The translations under genes and the position numbers were made by a program. The notes under the pieces were generated by a model. The model searched no databases and was not told the DNA's origin. It saw only the letters and a list, made by a program, of their open reading frames with translations. From CALCKU01 sp964534845 (GTDB lineage: Bacteria > Pseudomonadota > Alphaproteobacteria > Caulobacterales > Maricaulaceae), in assembly GCA_964534845.1 (NCBI GenBank), contig CAZHPV010000018.1, positions 1 to 38,603 of the forward strand: a stretch of DNA of 38,603 bases, read 5' to 3'. How positions within the stretch are numbered: position 1 is the first letter of the stretch; each line of letters starts with the position of its first letter. This document shows, one piece after another, positions 14,971-24,024 of this stretch.

Positions 14971-17256
14971 ATGAGCCGGGACGCTGAAATTATAACCAAG
15001 CCGCCAAGATTAATGCGGGAAATCCGAGCGGCTATGGCTGGAACGGAGTCCGTTAAGGAGCGCTTAAATGCTTTTGTCGCGGCTATTTCCAATTCCATGC
15101 GTGTTAAAGTGGCGTCTATTTATCTCCGGCGGGCAGGGGATGAATTAGAGCTTTCAGCCACAAAGGGCCTTAAAAAGTCTGCCGTTCATAAAACACGTTT
15201 GAAACCCGGTGAAGGCCTTGTTGGTCATGTCGCTTTAACAGCCCGGCCCTTAAATCTGGCCGATGCGCCGTCTCATCCGCTTTTCTCATATCGTCCGGAG
15301 ACAGGCGAGGATCCGTTCAAGTCTTTTCTGGGGGTCCCAATATTACGCGGCGGACGCACTTTGGGTGTCTTGGTTGTCCAGAGTGAAGCGTCCCGGGAAT
15401 TTAATGAAGAGGAAGTCGAAGACCTCCTTACCGTTGCCATGGTTTTGGCTGAAATTATTGTCGATGATGAACGTATGGGGGGATCAAAGGCCGCCTTGAA
15501 GGGCATTTCGCTTAATCCTGTCAAACCTGAAACGATTACGGGTGTGGCTTTTGCGGACGGCTTGTCCGAAGGACATGCCTATTTGCATGTGCCTCATATT
15601 GGTCCCTCAAATCTTCTGGCAGAAAATATAGCGGTTGAAGAAATCAGGTTAGAAGAAGCCATTAGTAAATTGCGCGCCTCCGTTGATGCGTTGGTGAGCG
15701 GAAATGTTGCGACGATTTCACGGGCTTCAAAGGAGATATATGAGAGCTACCGCATGTTTGCCTATGACCGGAAATGGGTCGGGCGTTTACGCGAGGCTGT
15801 CCATTCGGGTCTCACATCGGAAGCGGCTGTTGAACGGGTGAGAAATGAACATCGTGCCAGACTTAAAAAGGTCAATGACCCTTATATTCGGGCGCGCCTA
15901 AACGATCTTGAAGACCTTGCCAATCGGCTTATGCGGGCGTTGTCAGGTGAAGCTCTTGGGCCGGGTAATAAGAATATATCTAATGATGCCGTGATTTTCG
16001 CACGCGACATTGGCCCGGCAGAACTCCTTGATTATGACCGCAATAAAATACGCGGTATAGTCATTGAGGAAGGCGCAATGTCGAGCCATACCTCTATCAT
16101 TTGCCGCGCCTTGGGCGTTCCTCTTATTGGCCGGGTGGAGGGGGTTCTGGACCGGATTGCAACGGGTGATTTCGTCTTGGTTGACGGGGAACGCGGCATG
16201 GTAGAAATCAGGCCGCTCGAAACCCAAATTGCGAGTTTTCATTTACGTATGAATATTCGCGGCGAGCTTGCCAAGGCCTTTGAATCGGTCAAACATCTGC
16301 CAGCTAAAACCGTAGACGGGCAGCATATTTCTTTGCAATTAAATGCTGGCTTATTAGTGGATTTGCCGCAATTGGATTTATTAGGAGCGGATGGTATTGG
16401 CCTGTTTAGGACCGAATTTCAGTTTATGGTTTCAGAGTTCATGCCCAAACTTAAGGAGCAAACGGAACTATACCGAAAGGCGATTGATGCCGCGGGCGAC
16501 CGGCCGGTTACCTTTAGGACACTTGATTTGGGGGGCGATAAGATATTGCCCTATATTGACCCCGTACCTGAAGAAAACCCGGCCATTGGCTGGCGGGCTA
16601 TTCGTATTGCGCTCGACCGTCCCGGCCTTATGCGATACCAACTCCGCGCCCTTATTGCCGCCGGGGCGGGCCAGCATTTAAGGGTCATGTTCCCGATGGT
16701 CACGACGATTGACGAATTTATTGCGGCGCGCAAATTATGGGACCGTGAAATGGAGCGCGCCTCTAAAATGGGCCATGACATGCCCAATAAAGTCGAGATA
16801 GGGGTTATGCTGGAAACCCCGTCACTGGCTTGGCAAATCAACGCTATGTGTGATCACGCGGATTTTGTCTCTGTGGGCGCGAATGATCTTATGCAATTTT
16901 TCTTTGCGGCTGACCGCGATAATATGCGGGTTGCGGACCGTTATGACCCTCTACATCCGGCGGCCTTGTCGATACTGAAATTTATAGCGGACGGCTGTAA
17001 GCGCAATAATACGCCAGTCTCTGTATGCGGAGAAATAGCGGGTCGCCCCTTGGAAGCCGCCTGTCTTGTGGCTTTGGGGTATCAGAGCCTTTCCATGCCG
17101 GTCACGGGCATTGGGCCAGTCAAACATATGTTATTGGCCCTTGATGCGGCCAAATTATACGAAATGATTGCTCCGAATATTACAATAGAAACGCGCTTGT
17201 CTACGTTACGCGACAAAGTCGTCGAATTTTGTTTTGAAAATGGCGTGCCGATATAA
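14971..17256 (+). CDS. ptsP: Phosphoenolpyruvate-protein phosphotransferase, nitrogen PTS enzyme EI-Ntr
   Basis: EI-Ntr autophosphorylates from PEP and passes phosphate to NPr, linking carbon/nitrogen status to regulation. I use the ATG at 14971, behind TAGGAG, giving 761 residues; a TTG 15 bases upstream is open but has no such site. Residues about 15-165 are a GAF domain, which distinguishes EI-Ntr from sugar-PTS EI. The phosphohistidine is in GAMSSHTSI (His373). The C-terminal PEP-binding barrel has FVSVGANDLMQFFFAADRDN and the active-site Cys686 in VCGEIAG. In many Alphaproteobacteria ptsP lies by lysC; here it follows the ribosomal terminator. NPr and EIIA-Ntr genes are not in the window. 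Confidence 0.95.
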   Translation: MSRDAEIITKPPRLMREIRAAMAGTESVKERLNAFVAAISNSMRVKVASIYLRRAGDELELSATKGLKKSAVHKTRLKPGEGLVGHVALTARPLNLADAPSHPLFSYRPETGEDPFKSFLGVPILRGGRTLGVLVVQSEASREFNEEEVEDLLTVAMVLAEIIVDDERMGGSKAALKGISLNPVKPETITGVAFADGLSEGHAYLHVPHIGPSNLLAENIAVEEIRLEEAISKLRASVDALVSGNVATISRASKEIYESYRMFAYDRKWVGRLREAVHSGLTSEAAVERVRNEHRARLKKVNDPYIRARLNDLEDLANRLMRALSGEALGPGNKNISNDAVIFARDIGPAELLDYDRNKIRGIVIEEGAMSSHTSIICRALGVPLIGRVEGVLDRIATGDFVLVDGERGMVEIRPLETQIASFHLRMNIRGELAKAFESVKHLPAKTVDGQHISLQLNAGLLVDLPQLDLLGADGIGLFRTEFQFMVSEFMPKLKEQTELYRKAIDAAGDRPVTFRTLDLGGDKILPYIDPVPEENPAIGWRAIRIALDRPGLMRYQLRALIAAGAGQHLRVMFPMVTTIDEFIAARKLWDREMERASKMGHDMPNKVEIGVMLETPSLAWQINAMCDHADFVSVGANDLMQFFFAADRDNMRVADRYDPLHPAALSILKFIADGCKRNNTPVSVCGEIAGRPLEAACLVALGYQSLSMPVTGIGPVKHMLLALDAAKLYEMIAPNITIETRLSTLRDKVVEFCFENGVPI

Positions 17257-17284
17257 CGCTCCGTTTAAGGCGCCAAGAGACAGG

Positions 17285-17857
17285 TTAGGCGAGACCGCTA
17301 TCGGGTGAAAGTCTTTCGGGCTTTATGCCCAAGCTGGCGAGGGCTTTACGCCATTTATTACCCATATCCGTATCATATATCAGGGCTTCATCCCCTTCGG
17401 CGATAAACCAGGCATTTTGCTTTATTTCTTCTTCAATTTGCCCGCCCGTCCAGCCCGAATATCCTACGGCAAGCACGGCTTTTTGCGGCGCTTTATCTTT
17501 TAGCACAAGGCTTTCCAGAATGTCCTTCGTCGCTGTCATGCGGAGTGATCCGCTTAGAAAAACTGAACTGGTAGCGGTGTAATCCGGCGTATGTAAAACA
17601 AATCCGCGGTCAATATCTACTGGTCCGCCTTCCAGCACGGGCGAATTGGCAACTTGCAGAGACCCCTCAATACCAATTTGGTCAAACATATCGGCGAGAT
17701 TGAGTGTTCCTTTTGTTTTATTTATGACCAGTCCCATTGCGTGCTCGGCATTATGGTCGCAAATATAAATCACAGCATTCGCAAACCGCGGATCTTTCAT
17801 ATCGGGAGCGGCGATCAATAGCTTACCTTTTAGGGATAATGTCTCGGGTTTTCGCAT
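17285..17857 (-). CDS. YqgE/AlgH family protein (UPF0301)
   Basis: This 190-residue protein matches YqgE/AlgH throughout. It has LKGKLLIAAPDMKDPRFANAV at the N-terminus, GLVINK, then VLEGGPVDIDRGFVLH, and VGYSGWTGGQIEEE with the family's aromatic-rich turn. The length is normal. The biochemical role is not established; the AlgH name comes from alginate regulation in Pseudomonas and should not be carried over. It is convergent with ptsP (28 bases apart) and divergent from the peroxiredoxin gene. Confidence 0.93.
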   Translation of the reverse strand: MRKPETLSLKGKLLIAAPDMKDPRFANAVIYICDHNAEHAMGLVINKTKGTLNLADMFDQIGIEGSLQVANSPVLEGGPVDIDRGFVLHTPDYTATSSVFLSGSLRMTATKDILESLVLKDKAPQKAVLAVGYSGWTGGQIEEEIKQNAWFIAEGDEALIYDTDMGNKWRKALASLGIKPERLSPDSGLA

Positions 17858-17975
17858 AAATCAATGATGGTCGGAATTTAGAAAACAATCAACTAGCGCA
17901 CTTATGAGGACTTGTATTTTTCTAGATTCGCCCCATATTACTTTGATATTGTTAACACATTGCAGACGAGGATTT

Positions 17976-18458
17976 ATGACGCTTAAAGTTGGAGACACAT
18001 TACCGGCGGCTACTTTCACCACCATGACGGCGGACGGACCCGCACCTATTACCACCCAAGAATTATGCGCCGGAAAACGTGTCGCACTTTTTGCTGTGCC
18101 GGGTGCTTTTACACCGACATGTTCGGCCAAGCACTTGCCGAGTTTCAAGAAGCGCGCGCAGGATTTTTCCGATCAGGGTTTTGACAATATTGCGTGCCTC
18201 GCTGTTAATGATGTGTTTGTTATGGACGCTTGGGGTAAAGAGCAGGGCGTGACATCAGAAATGCAGATGCTGGCTGATGGGAATGGCGCCTTTACGAAAG
18301 CGATAGGCCTTGAGCTGGACGCTTCCGGTTTTGGTATGGGTGTGCGCTCTCAACGTTACGCTATGGTTGTTAATGACGGCGTTGTTGAAGCCTTGCATGT
18401 CGAAGAGGGCGGAGAGTTTCGGGTATCGTCGGCAGATTTTGTTCTGGAGAACTTATAG
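17976..18458 (+). CDS. Peroxiredoxin, Prx5/AhpE-like glutaredoxin-type
   Basis: This 160-residue thiol peroxidase reduces peroxides using the peroxidatic cysteine in VPGAFTPTCS (Cys49), with the flanking Thr46 and Pro47 of the Prx5 active site and Arg in the later RSQRYAMVVNDG. Other cysteines are Cys31 and Cys74. I start it at the ATG at 17976 behind ACGAGGA; the frame is open 24 codons further upstream without support. It has no signal peptide and is probably cytosolic. The SPFH gene follows after 36 bases, so the genes may be co-transcribed. Confidence 0.94.
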   Translation: MTLKVGDTLPAATFTTMTADGPAPITTQELCAGKRVALFAVPGAFTPTCSAKHLPSFKKRAQDFSDQGFDNIACLAVNDVFVMDAWGKEQGVTSEMQMLADGNGAFTKAIGLELDASGFGMGVRSQRYAMVVNDGVVEALHVEEGGEFRVSSADFVLENL

Positions 18459-18494
18459 TCGTCAATTTACCATTTATAAAAGGGGAGTAAGCTT

Positions 18495-19424
18495 ATGAGC
18501 GTAGGTGAATTTTTACCAATTTTATTGGTCGTTCTAATTGTTGTAACTGTTTTTAAGACGGTTAAAGCCGTGCCGCAGGGTATGGAATATACTGTAGAAC
18601 AATTTGGTAAATATGTGCGCACGCTCAAACCGGGCCTCTCTTTTATCGTGCCGTTTTTTGAATCTATCGGCTATAAAATGAACATGCGCGAGCGCGTGAT
18701 TGATATTCCTTCACAGGATGTGATTACCAAGGATAATGCCATGGTCACAGCCGATGCTGTTGTGTTTATTCAGGTGGTTGATGCCCGTATGGCGGCCTAT
18801 GAGGTGAATAGTCTGGATAATGCGATTAAGAATTTGTGCTTAACAAATGTGCGGACAGTTGTTGGGTCTATGGACCTTGATGAAACGCTATCCAAGCGCG
18901 ACGAAATTAATGCCAAGCTCCTAAATGTGATTGATCAGGCGACCGATCCGTGGGGAACGAAGGTCACACGTATCGAGATCAAAGACCTCTCGCCGCCCGC
19001 CGATATTACGCAGGCTATGAATAAGCAAATGAAAGCCGAGCGGGAAAAGCGTGCCGATATTTTGATGGCGGAAGGTCAAAAGCAAAGCCAGATCCTGAAG
19101 GCCGAAGGCGAGAAAGAGGCTGCCGTTAGAGAGGCCGAAGGTCGTAAGGAAGCCGCATTCCTTGACGCGGAGGCGCGTGAGCGTGAGGCCTTAGCCGAGG
19201 CTAAAGCGACGGAAATGGTCAGTACGGCGATTGCGCGCGGCGATGTGAATGCGGTGAATTATTTCGTGGCCCAAGAATATGTGAAAGCTTTTGGGCAGCT
19301 TGCCGCTTCGCCTAATCAGAAAACCGTCATTGTACCAGCCGAGCTTTCATCACTGGCGGCCACTGTTGGCGGTCTGGGGGCCTTGCTTGAGGGCGGTAAA
19401 GGTACCAGCCCTAAGAAGAAATAG
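18495..19424 (+). CDS. SPFH/band-7 membrane protein, QmcA/stomatin-like
   Basis: This 309-residue protein has one N-terminal membrane helix (about 6-27) and an SPFH domain starting PQGMEYTVEQFGKYVRTLKPGL, with the VIDIPSQDVITKDNAMVTADAVVF core. A long charged Ala/Glu/Lys-rich coiled coil (about 170-250) follows, and a short C-terminal segment. Such proteins oligomerise on the membrane in lipid-raft-like domains and often modulate proteases. The downstream gene encodes an NfeD-like partner, the usual pairing for this family. A GGGGAG site precedes the start. Confidence 0.94.
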   Translation: MSVGEFLPILLVVLIVVTVFKTVKAVPQGMEYTVEQFGKYVRTLKPGLSFIVPFFESIGYKMNMRERVIDIPSQDVITKDNAMVTADAVVFIQVVDARMAAYEVNSLDNAIKNLCLTNVRTVVGSMDLDETLSKRDEINAKLLNVIDQATDPWGTKVTRIEIKDLSPPADITQAMNKQMKAEREKRADILMAEGQKQSQILKAEGEKEAAVREAEGRKEAAFLDAEAREREALAEAKATEMVSTAIARGDVNAVNYFVAQEYVKAFGQLAASPNQKTVIVPAELSSLAATVGGLGALLEGGKGTSPKKK

Positions 19425-19433
19425 GGCGCTAGC

Positions 19434-19892
19434 ATGGAAGCTATCGTAAATCTTTTTGAGAGTATGACCGGCACAAAATGGATTATTTTGGCTGTTCTGT
19501 TGTTCATATTCGAGCTCGTAACAGGGACGACTTATATTCTCTGGCCTGCAGTCGCGGCCATAATTGTCGGGCTATTAGTCTATATCCTGCCTCTTGGCTG
19601 GGAAATGCAGCTTATCCTCTTTGTGTTATTATCGACGGTTTTATTATTCGTCGGACATACCCATATCCGGCCCAAGATTAAAGGCGGGGCGCCCTCAGAC
19701 CTGAATGACCGGGCGCGTTCTATGATTGGTATGCGTGTAAGGGCTATTGCTGACTTCGATACCGGTTTGGGCCGCGTTCAGGTTGGCGATACACAATGGC
19801 GCGCCTTTATGCATGAGGGTAATGCGAAATCAGGTGATGAATTGCGTGTCGTGTCGGTAAAAGGCACAACACTCACAGTCGAGCCTGTCTAG
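19434..19892 (+). CDS. NfeD-like (YbbK-type) membrane protein
   Basis: This 152-residue protein has two or three hydrophobic helices in its first half (WIILAVLLFIFELVTG, then the AAIIVGLLVYILPLG and LILFVLLSTVLLFVG segments). The C-terminal OB-fold domain of the short NfeD type contains MIGMRVRAIADFDTGLGRVQVGDTQWRAF. It lies nine bases after the SPFH gene. NfeD and SPFH proteins are commonly encoded together and are thought to act as a membrane complex; the function is inferred from that association. Confidence 0.92.
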   Translation: MEAIVNLFESMTGTKWIILAVLLFIFELVTGTTYILWPAVAAIIVGLLVYILPLGWEMQLILFVLLSTVLLFVGHTHIRPKIKGGAPSDLNDRARSMIGMRVRAIADFDTGLGRVQVGDTQWRAFMHEGNAKSGDELRVVSVKGTTLTVEPV

Positions 19893-19946
19893 GTGAGCGG
19901 GAAGCGACCCTTCCGCATAAGCCTGTAACCTTAAGTCTTCATTTTA

Positions 19947-21032
19947 TTATGCTGTTTCGTCTATTTCCGCACGGATGATAGAGCGTAAGGCGTCAATCTG
20001 GGTCAGGCCTTGCGGGGTTTTAAAATGCCAGAATGTCCAGCCATTACAGGCTTCAGCTTTTTGAACCTTCGCTCCGACCTGATGGATAGAGCCCTTAATC
20101 GCCCCGCTTACTAGACTGCCATCGGCTCGCACTTGGGCTTCATATTTCCCATTTGCGCTAAAAAGCTTGGTGCCAACATTTATCAATCCGCGTTCCAGCA
20201 GAGTACCAAAGGGGATACGCGGGGCTTTGCGTTTAGAGGCTGTTACAGCATAGTTTGAGGGCATGGCGGTATCTATTTTATCAATACGGCGCTGGGCATG
20301 GATGATATAGTCTTCTTCCATTTCGAAACCGATAAAGGATCGCCCGAGTTTTTTGGCAACCGCGCCGCTTGTGCCTGTCCCGAAAAAGGGATCAACAATG
20401 ATATCTCCCGGGTTTGAGGTCGCCATTATCACACGGTGCAGGAGGCTTTCAGGTTTTTGAGTTGGGTGGGCTTTTGTACCATCGGACTTTTTTAGGCGTT
20501 CGCGTCCCGTACAAATCGGAAGCGTCCAATCTGAGCGCATTTGAACGCCGTCATTTAACATTTTCATGGCATCATAGTGAAATGTCGGCCGGGCATTTTC
20601 GGTTTTTGTCGCCCATATGAGGGTTTCATGGGCATTGGTAAACCGTGTACCGCGAAAATTGGGCATGGGATTGGTTTTGCGCCAGATAATATCATTTTGT
20701 ATCCAGAATAATTGATCCTGTAATACGGTTCCGACACGGAAGATATTATGATAGCTGCCAATGACCCATAAACTTCCATTGGGTTTTAGGATGCGACGGG
20801 CCGCTTTAAGCCAGTCATGGGTAAACAGATCATAGGCATCCATCGTATCAAAATGATCCCAGTCTTCAGTAACACCATTGACCGCCGAATTGTCTGGTCG
20901 CGATAAGTCTCCGCCGAGTTGCAAATTATAGGGTGGATCGGCAAAGACTAAGTCCACGCTTTGTTCTGGTAAAGCGTTCATTCCAGCGACGCAATCGCCT
21001 TGAATAATCTGGTTTAAAGGTAGGTCTGTCAT
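19947..21032 (-). CDS. ccrM: Cell-cycle-regulated adenine-N6 DNA methyltransferase (GANTC)
   Basis: From the ATG at 21032 the protein has 361 residues. Catalytic motif DPPYNLQLGGDL begins at residue 32 and the SAM-binding DPFFGTGT is at 214-221, in the beta-group order. The C-terminal region (about 260-361), with IPFGTLLERGLINVGTKLFS and WTFWHF, is the RAMA-type extension typical of CcrM. CcrM methylates the adenine of GANTC late in the cell cycle in Alphaproteobacteria. A TTG at 21056 is in frame and has AAGGGA just upstream of it, so a start eight residues longer is possible; the ATG fits family length better. It is divergent from pyk. Confidence 0.94.
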   Translation of the reverse strand: MTDLPLNQIIQGDCVAGMNALPEQSVDLVFADPPYNLQLGGDLSRPDNSAVNGVTEDWDHFDTMDAYDLFTHDWLKAARRILKPNGSLWVIGSYHNIFRVGTVLQDQLFWIQNDIIWRKTNPMPNFRGTRFTNAHETLIWATKTENARPTFHYDAMKMLNDGVQMRSDWTLPICTGRERLKKSDGTKAHPTQKPESLLHRVIMATSNPGDIIVDPFFGTGTSGAVAKKLGRSFIGFEMEEDYIIHAQRRIDKIDTAMPSNYAVTASKRKAPRIPFGTLLERGLINVGTKLFSANGKYEAQVRADGSLVSGAIKGSIHQVGAKVQKAEACNGWTFWHFKTPQGLTQIDALRSIIRAEIDETA

Positions 21033-21334
21033 GTTTTTATCTGTAGTCTTTTGCAATTAACGTCCCTTTTCGCCGCCCCACAGCCGGCCTGAAGTCAGTG
21101 ATTCTATGTTAGATGAATCAATGTCTCTGATTTGCTTACGAAAAGGTTTAAGTCTGTGAAATAATTATGATTTTAAGACTTTGTTAGGAGAGGTTAACAA
21201 ATCTATAGCCTGCGGGGTTTTCTTGGGTGAATTGCTTGCCAAGGTAATTCGAGACGGGATAAGGCTAATATGAGATATAATTTATAATGAAACGCTAAAC
21301 AGGCATTTTCACCTTATAACAGGTAAATTACATA
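21033..21334. promoter_or_regulatory. ccrM-pyk divergent intergenic region with GANTC sites and TTAA half-sites
   Basis: This 302-base AT-rich gap separates ccrM and pyk. It contains two GANTC sites, GATTC at 21100-21104 and GAATC at 21115-21119, within 85 bases of the ccrM start. It also contains TTAA-N7-TTAG at 21173-21187 and a further TTAAC at 21094+100 (21194-21198). In Caulobacter, ccrM is activated by CtrA (consensus TTAA-N7-TTAA) and affected by methylation of GANTC in its upstream region. The layout fits that model, but the AT content makes chance matches to TTAA likely. I could not define a convincing pyk promoter. Confidence 0.45.
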
Positions 21335-22747
21335 ATGAGATTACGTTCTGCTAAAATATTAGCGACTTTAGGCCCTGCCAGTCGTGCCCCCAAAATTTTA
21401 AATTTGTTACATGTAGCGGGCGTCGATGCGTTTCGCTTGAACTTCTCCCATGGTAGTCATGAAGACCACGCCCGGAATGTTAAAACAATACGAGATATCG
21501 AAAAGCGGACCGGCCAACCCATTACCATCGTCGCCGATATGCAGGGGCCGAAATTACGCTGCGGTCAGTTTAAAGGCGGCTCCATTGAACTTAAATATGG
21601 TGAAACGATCAATATAGAATTGGGCGACGGCGAGGGGCATGGGGGTCATATATACATGCCCCATCCTGAATTGATGAATACATGTGTTGCCGGGACCATC
21701 CTTAAATTTGACGACGGTAAATTACAGGTCACCGTGCTTTCAAATGATGGGACAACGATAAAGGCGCGTATAGATGTTCCCGGAACTTTATCTGATCGCA
21801 AAGGCATAAACGTTATAAATGCAGTCCTACCGATATCGGCCATGACGGATAAGGACCGTGATGATATGGCTTTTGCGCTCTCTCAGAATGTAGATTTTAT
21901 TGCCTTATCCTTTGTGCAAACCAAAAAAGATGTAACGGATGCCCGCGCTATCATAGGCAATAAGGCGGGTATAATTGTTAAAATTGAAAAACCCTCAGCT
22001 GTAGAAAATCTTGATGATATTTTAGAGCAGGCAGATGCGGCCATGGTAGCGCGCGGGGACCTCGGTGTTGAATTACCACTCGAACAAGTCCCGATAGTGC
22101 AACGGGCTATCATTCGTAAATGCCGGGCATTGGGTAAACCTGTTATCGTCGCGACCCACATGTTGGAAAGTATGATTGATGCGCCGACTCCAACCCGCGC
22201 AGAAGCCTCTGACGTTGCTACGGCGATTTACCAAGGAGCGGATACGGTCATGCTATCTGCTGAGACGGCGGTGGGTCGCCACCCGGCTACAGCGGTAGCT
22301 ATTATGGACAGAATTATGAGGGCGGTTGAATCCGATCCGGAATATTGGCGATATTTCAGGGATGTTGGGCTGGCCTATAAGTCCAAGCCCGAAGACGCCA
22401 TTAGCGGGGCGCTTAGCGGGATAGTCGATATATTGGATGCTAAAGCTATATTGGGTTACACGACCTCAGGGGCAACCGCTCTGCGTCTGTCACGCGTTAG
22501 GCCAAATTCGAGAATATTAGCCCTGACGCCCCATTTAAAGACTGCGCGCCGATTAATGTTATCATGGGGGCTACAGGCCGTGGTTACCGAGGATCCGTCA
22601 GGTTTTGATGATATGCTTAAAATGGTTGAATCCATTGCGAAATCATCACTTGGATTATCCAAAGGGGATATAGTCATTACCGTCGCCGGCATACCTTTTG
22701 GCGAGGGCGGTTCAACCAATACGCTCAATATAAGTACACTCACCTAG
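21335..22747 (+). CDS. pyk: Pyruvate kinase
   Basis: This 470-residue enzyme converts PEP + ADP to pyruvate + ATP, the last step of glycolysis. It has the N-terminal AKILATLGPAS, DAFRLNFSHGS, the catalytic-lysine region VKIEKPSAVENLDDI, the metal-binding MVARGDLGVELPLE, and ATHMLESMI...PTRAEASDVATA. Length is normal and all three domains are present. Its 3' end overlaps the convergent rnhB by eight bases. It lies between ccrM and rnhB in the opposite direction. Confidence 0.98.
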   Translation: MRLRSAKILATLGPASRAPKILNLLHVAGVDAFRLNFSHGSHEDHARNVKTIRDIEKRTGQPITIVADMQGPKLRCGQFKGGSIELKYGETINIELGDGEGHGGHIYMPHPELMNTCVAGTILKFDDGKLQVTVLSNDGTTIKARIDVPGTLSDRKGINVINAVLPISAMTDKDRDDMAFALSQNVDFIALSFVQTKKDVTDARAIIGNKAGIIVKIEKPSAVENLDDILEQADAAMVARGDLGVELPLEQVPIVQRAIIRKCRALGKPVIVATHMLESMIDAPTPTRAEASDVATAIYQGADTVMLSAETAVGRHPATAVAIMDRIMRAVESDPEYWRYFRDVGLAYKSKPEDAISGALSGIVDILDAKAILGYTTSGATALRLSRVRPNSRILALTPHLKTARRLMLSWGLQAVVTEDPSGFDDMLKMVESIAKSSLGLSKGDIVITVAGIPFGEGGSTNTLNISTLT

Positions 22748-23408
22748 CGTTTATCTGGTCTCGAACGGGGGCGAAACTAAAGCGGTGTATAGGGCAGGGC
22801 CCCAGACGGATTAACGCCTCCCGGTGTTGGGGGGTTGCGTAGCCTTTATGTTGTGCAAAACCATATCCTGGAAATCTACGGTCTGCATTTTCCATTATCT
22901 GATCGCGCGTGACTTTGGCGATAATGGAGGCTGCGGCGATCGAGAGGCTACGATTGTCGCCTTTGACGACAGGCGTATAGGATATTGACACATCCGGGCA
23001 GCAAGGCGGGGCGTGATTTCCGTCAATCAGGGCATGGGACGATGTCTGGGGGAGATCGAGAATGGCACGCTGCATAGCGCTAAGACTGGCATGAAGGATG
23101 TTGAGCCTGTCTATTTCTTCGGGTTCAGCGATAGCTATGCCAACATCTGCGAGCTGCAAAATTTCACTGTAGAGGGCTTCCCGTCTTTTTTTTGACAAAA
23201 TTTTACTGTCACATAGTCCCGATGGATATTTACGCGGATTTAAAATGACAGCACAAGCCACCACAGGCCCAGCTAAAGGACCCCGTCCGGCTTCGTCAAC
23301 GCCGCATATGGCAAAGCGCTCACTTTTGGCGAGTTTTTTGGCTTTGCGTTCAAACGTCCAGTCGGGTGTCATTTTTGGCATATGAATAATTTGGCCTGAT
23401 TCCTGCAT
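22740..23408 (-). CDS. rnhB: Ribonuclease HII
   Basis: This 222-residue enzyme cuts the RNA strand of RNA-DNA hybrids and removes single ribonucleotides from DNA. The motif CGVDEAGRGPLAGPVVA supplies Asp38 and Glu39. Asp129 in ALIDGNH and Asp169 in IIAKVTRD complete the likely metal site. The C-terminal HKGYATPQHREAL is also typical. The start is uncertain: ATG at 23408 is used, but ATG at 23381 is possible and neither has a strong ribosome binding site. In Caulobacter rnhB lies next to ccrM; here pyk separates them. Confidence 0.95.
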   Translation of the reverse strand: MQESGQIIHMPKMTPDWTFERKAKKLAKSERFAICGVDEAGRGPLAGPVVACAVILNPRKYPSGLCDSKILSKKRREALYSEILQLADVGIAIAEPEEIDRLNILHASLSAMQRAILDLPQTSSHALIDGNHAPPCCPDVSISYTPVVKGDNRSLSIAAASIIAKVTRDQIMENADRRFPGYGFAQHKGYATPQHREALIRLGPCPIHRFSFAPVRDQINAR

Positions 23409-23482
23409 TTTTTGCAGTAAAGGGTCTTTTTTGGTCGCACAAGGTCTGTTAAAAGGACCATCTTGTTATTTAGGAGTAACAT

Positions 23483-23869
23483 ATGAAAAATTTACGTTTA
23501 GGCGCAATCCTTGCTGGTGTCACGGTCATGACATTCGCCACGCCGGCATTCGCTATCGGTAGTGAAGCTGATTGTGAATATGAAGGCGGGTCGGTTTTTG
23601 ATCTTCCAACAGGTGATCAGGTTTGCCTCGTGCAAATTCGTGAAGAAGCCTATAGAAATGATCCGACATATGATGGTCAGCAGCTCGGTGTTAGCGAGTG
23701 CACAGGCGATGTGATAAGTAACGGCCTGTTTTGCAAAATTACCTTGCGCGAGGCTCCAAAAGTTCAAACTTCGGCGCCTGTGCAGACTGAGGCAACGGAC
23801 GTAACCGTTGTTTTAAATGACGCGGCTCCTGTAGATACAGTGAGCGAAACGAAAACAGAAGATAACTAA
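23483..23869 (+). CDS. Small secreted four-cysteine protein, unknown function
   Basis: I do not recognise this 128-residue protein. It has a clear signal peptide (MKNLRLGAILAG...ATPAFA, cleavage after residue 24). A mature region with four cysteines (31, 48, 73, 84) suggests two disulphides in the periplasm. The last 45 residues are acidic, Thr/Val/Ala-rich and probably disordered. It is a single-gene unit: TTAGGAG precedes the start and a strong terminator follows. It is divergent from rnhB. Confidence 0.85.
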   Translation: MKNLRLGAILAGVTVMTFATPAFAIGSEADCEYEGGSVFDLPTGDQVCLVQIREEAYRNDPTYDGQQLGVSECTGDVISNGLFCKITLREAPKVQTSAPVQTEATDVTVVLNDAAPVDTVSETKTEDN

Positions 23870-23899
23870 CCCGCCAATATACGGGTTTATCTTTAATAG

Positions 23900-23925
23900 C
23901 CGGCGCTTTATGCGCCGGTTTTTTT
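23900..23925 (+). terminator. Rho-independent terminator of the secreted-protein gene
   Basis: CCGGCGC at 23900-23906 pairs perfectly with GCGCCGG at 23912-23918 across a five-base loop, followed by seven T residues. It is the strongest terminator in the window. A second hairpin (AACCCG/CGGGTT) overlaps the stop codon of the gene just upstream. Confidence 0.9.
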
Positions 23926-24024
23926 ATGGTTTTTTCTAAAAATAGTCCCGATTTTTTGCCGAAATTTTTAAAGACACATCTATTTGATTTGCTATAAGAC
24001 CGCTTAATTTGTGAAAGCCGGGTG

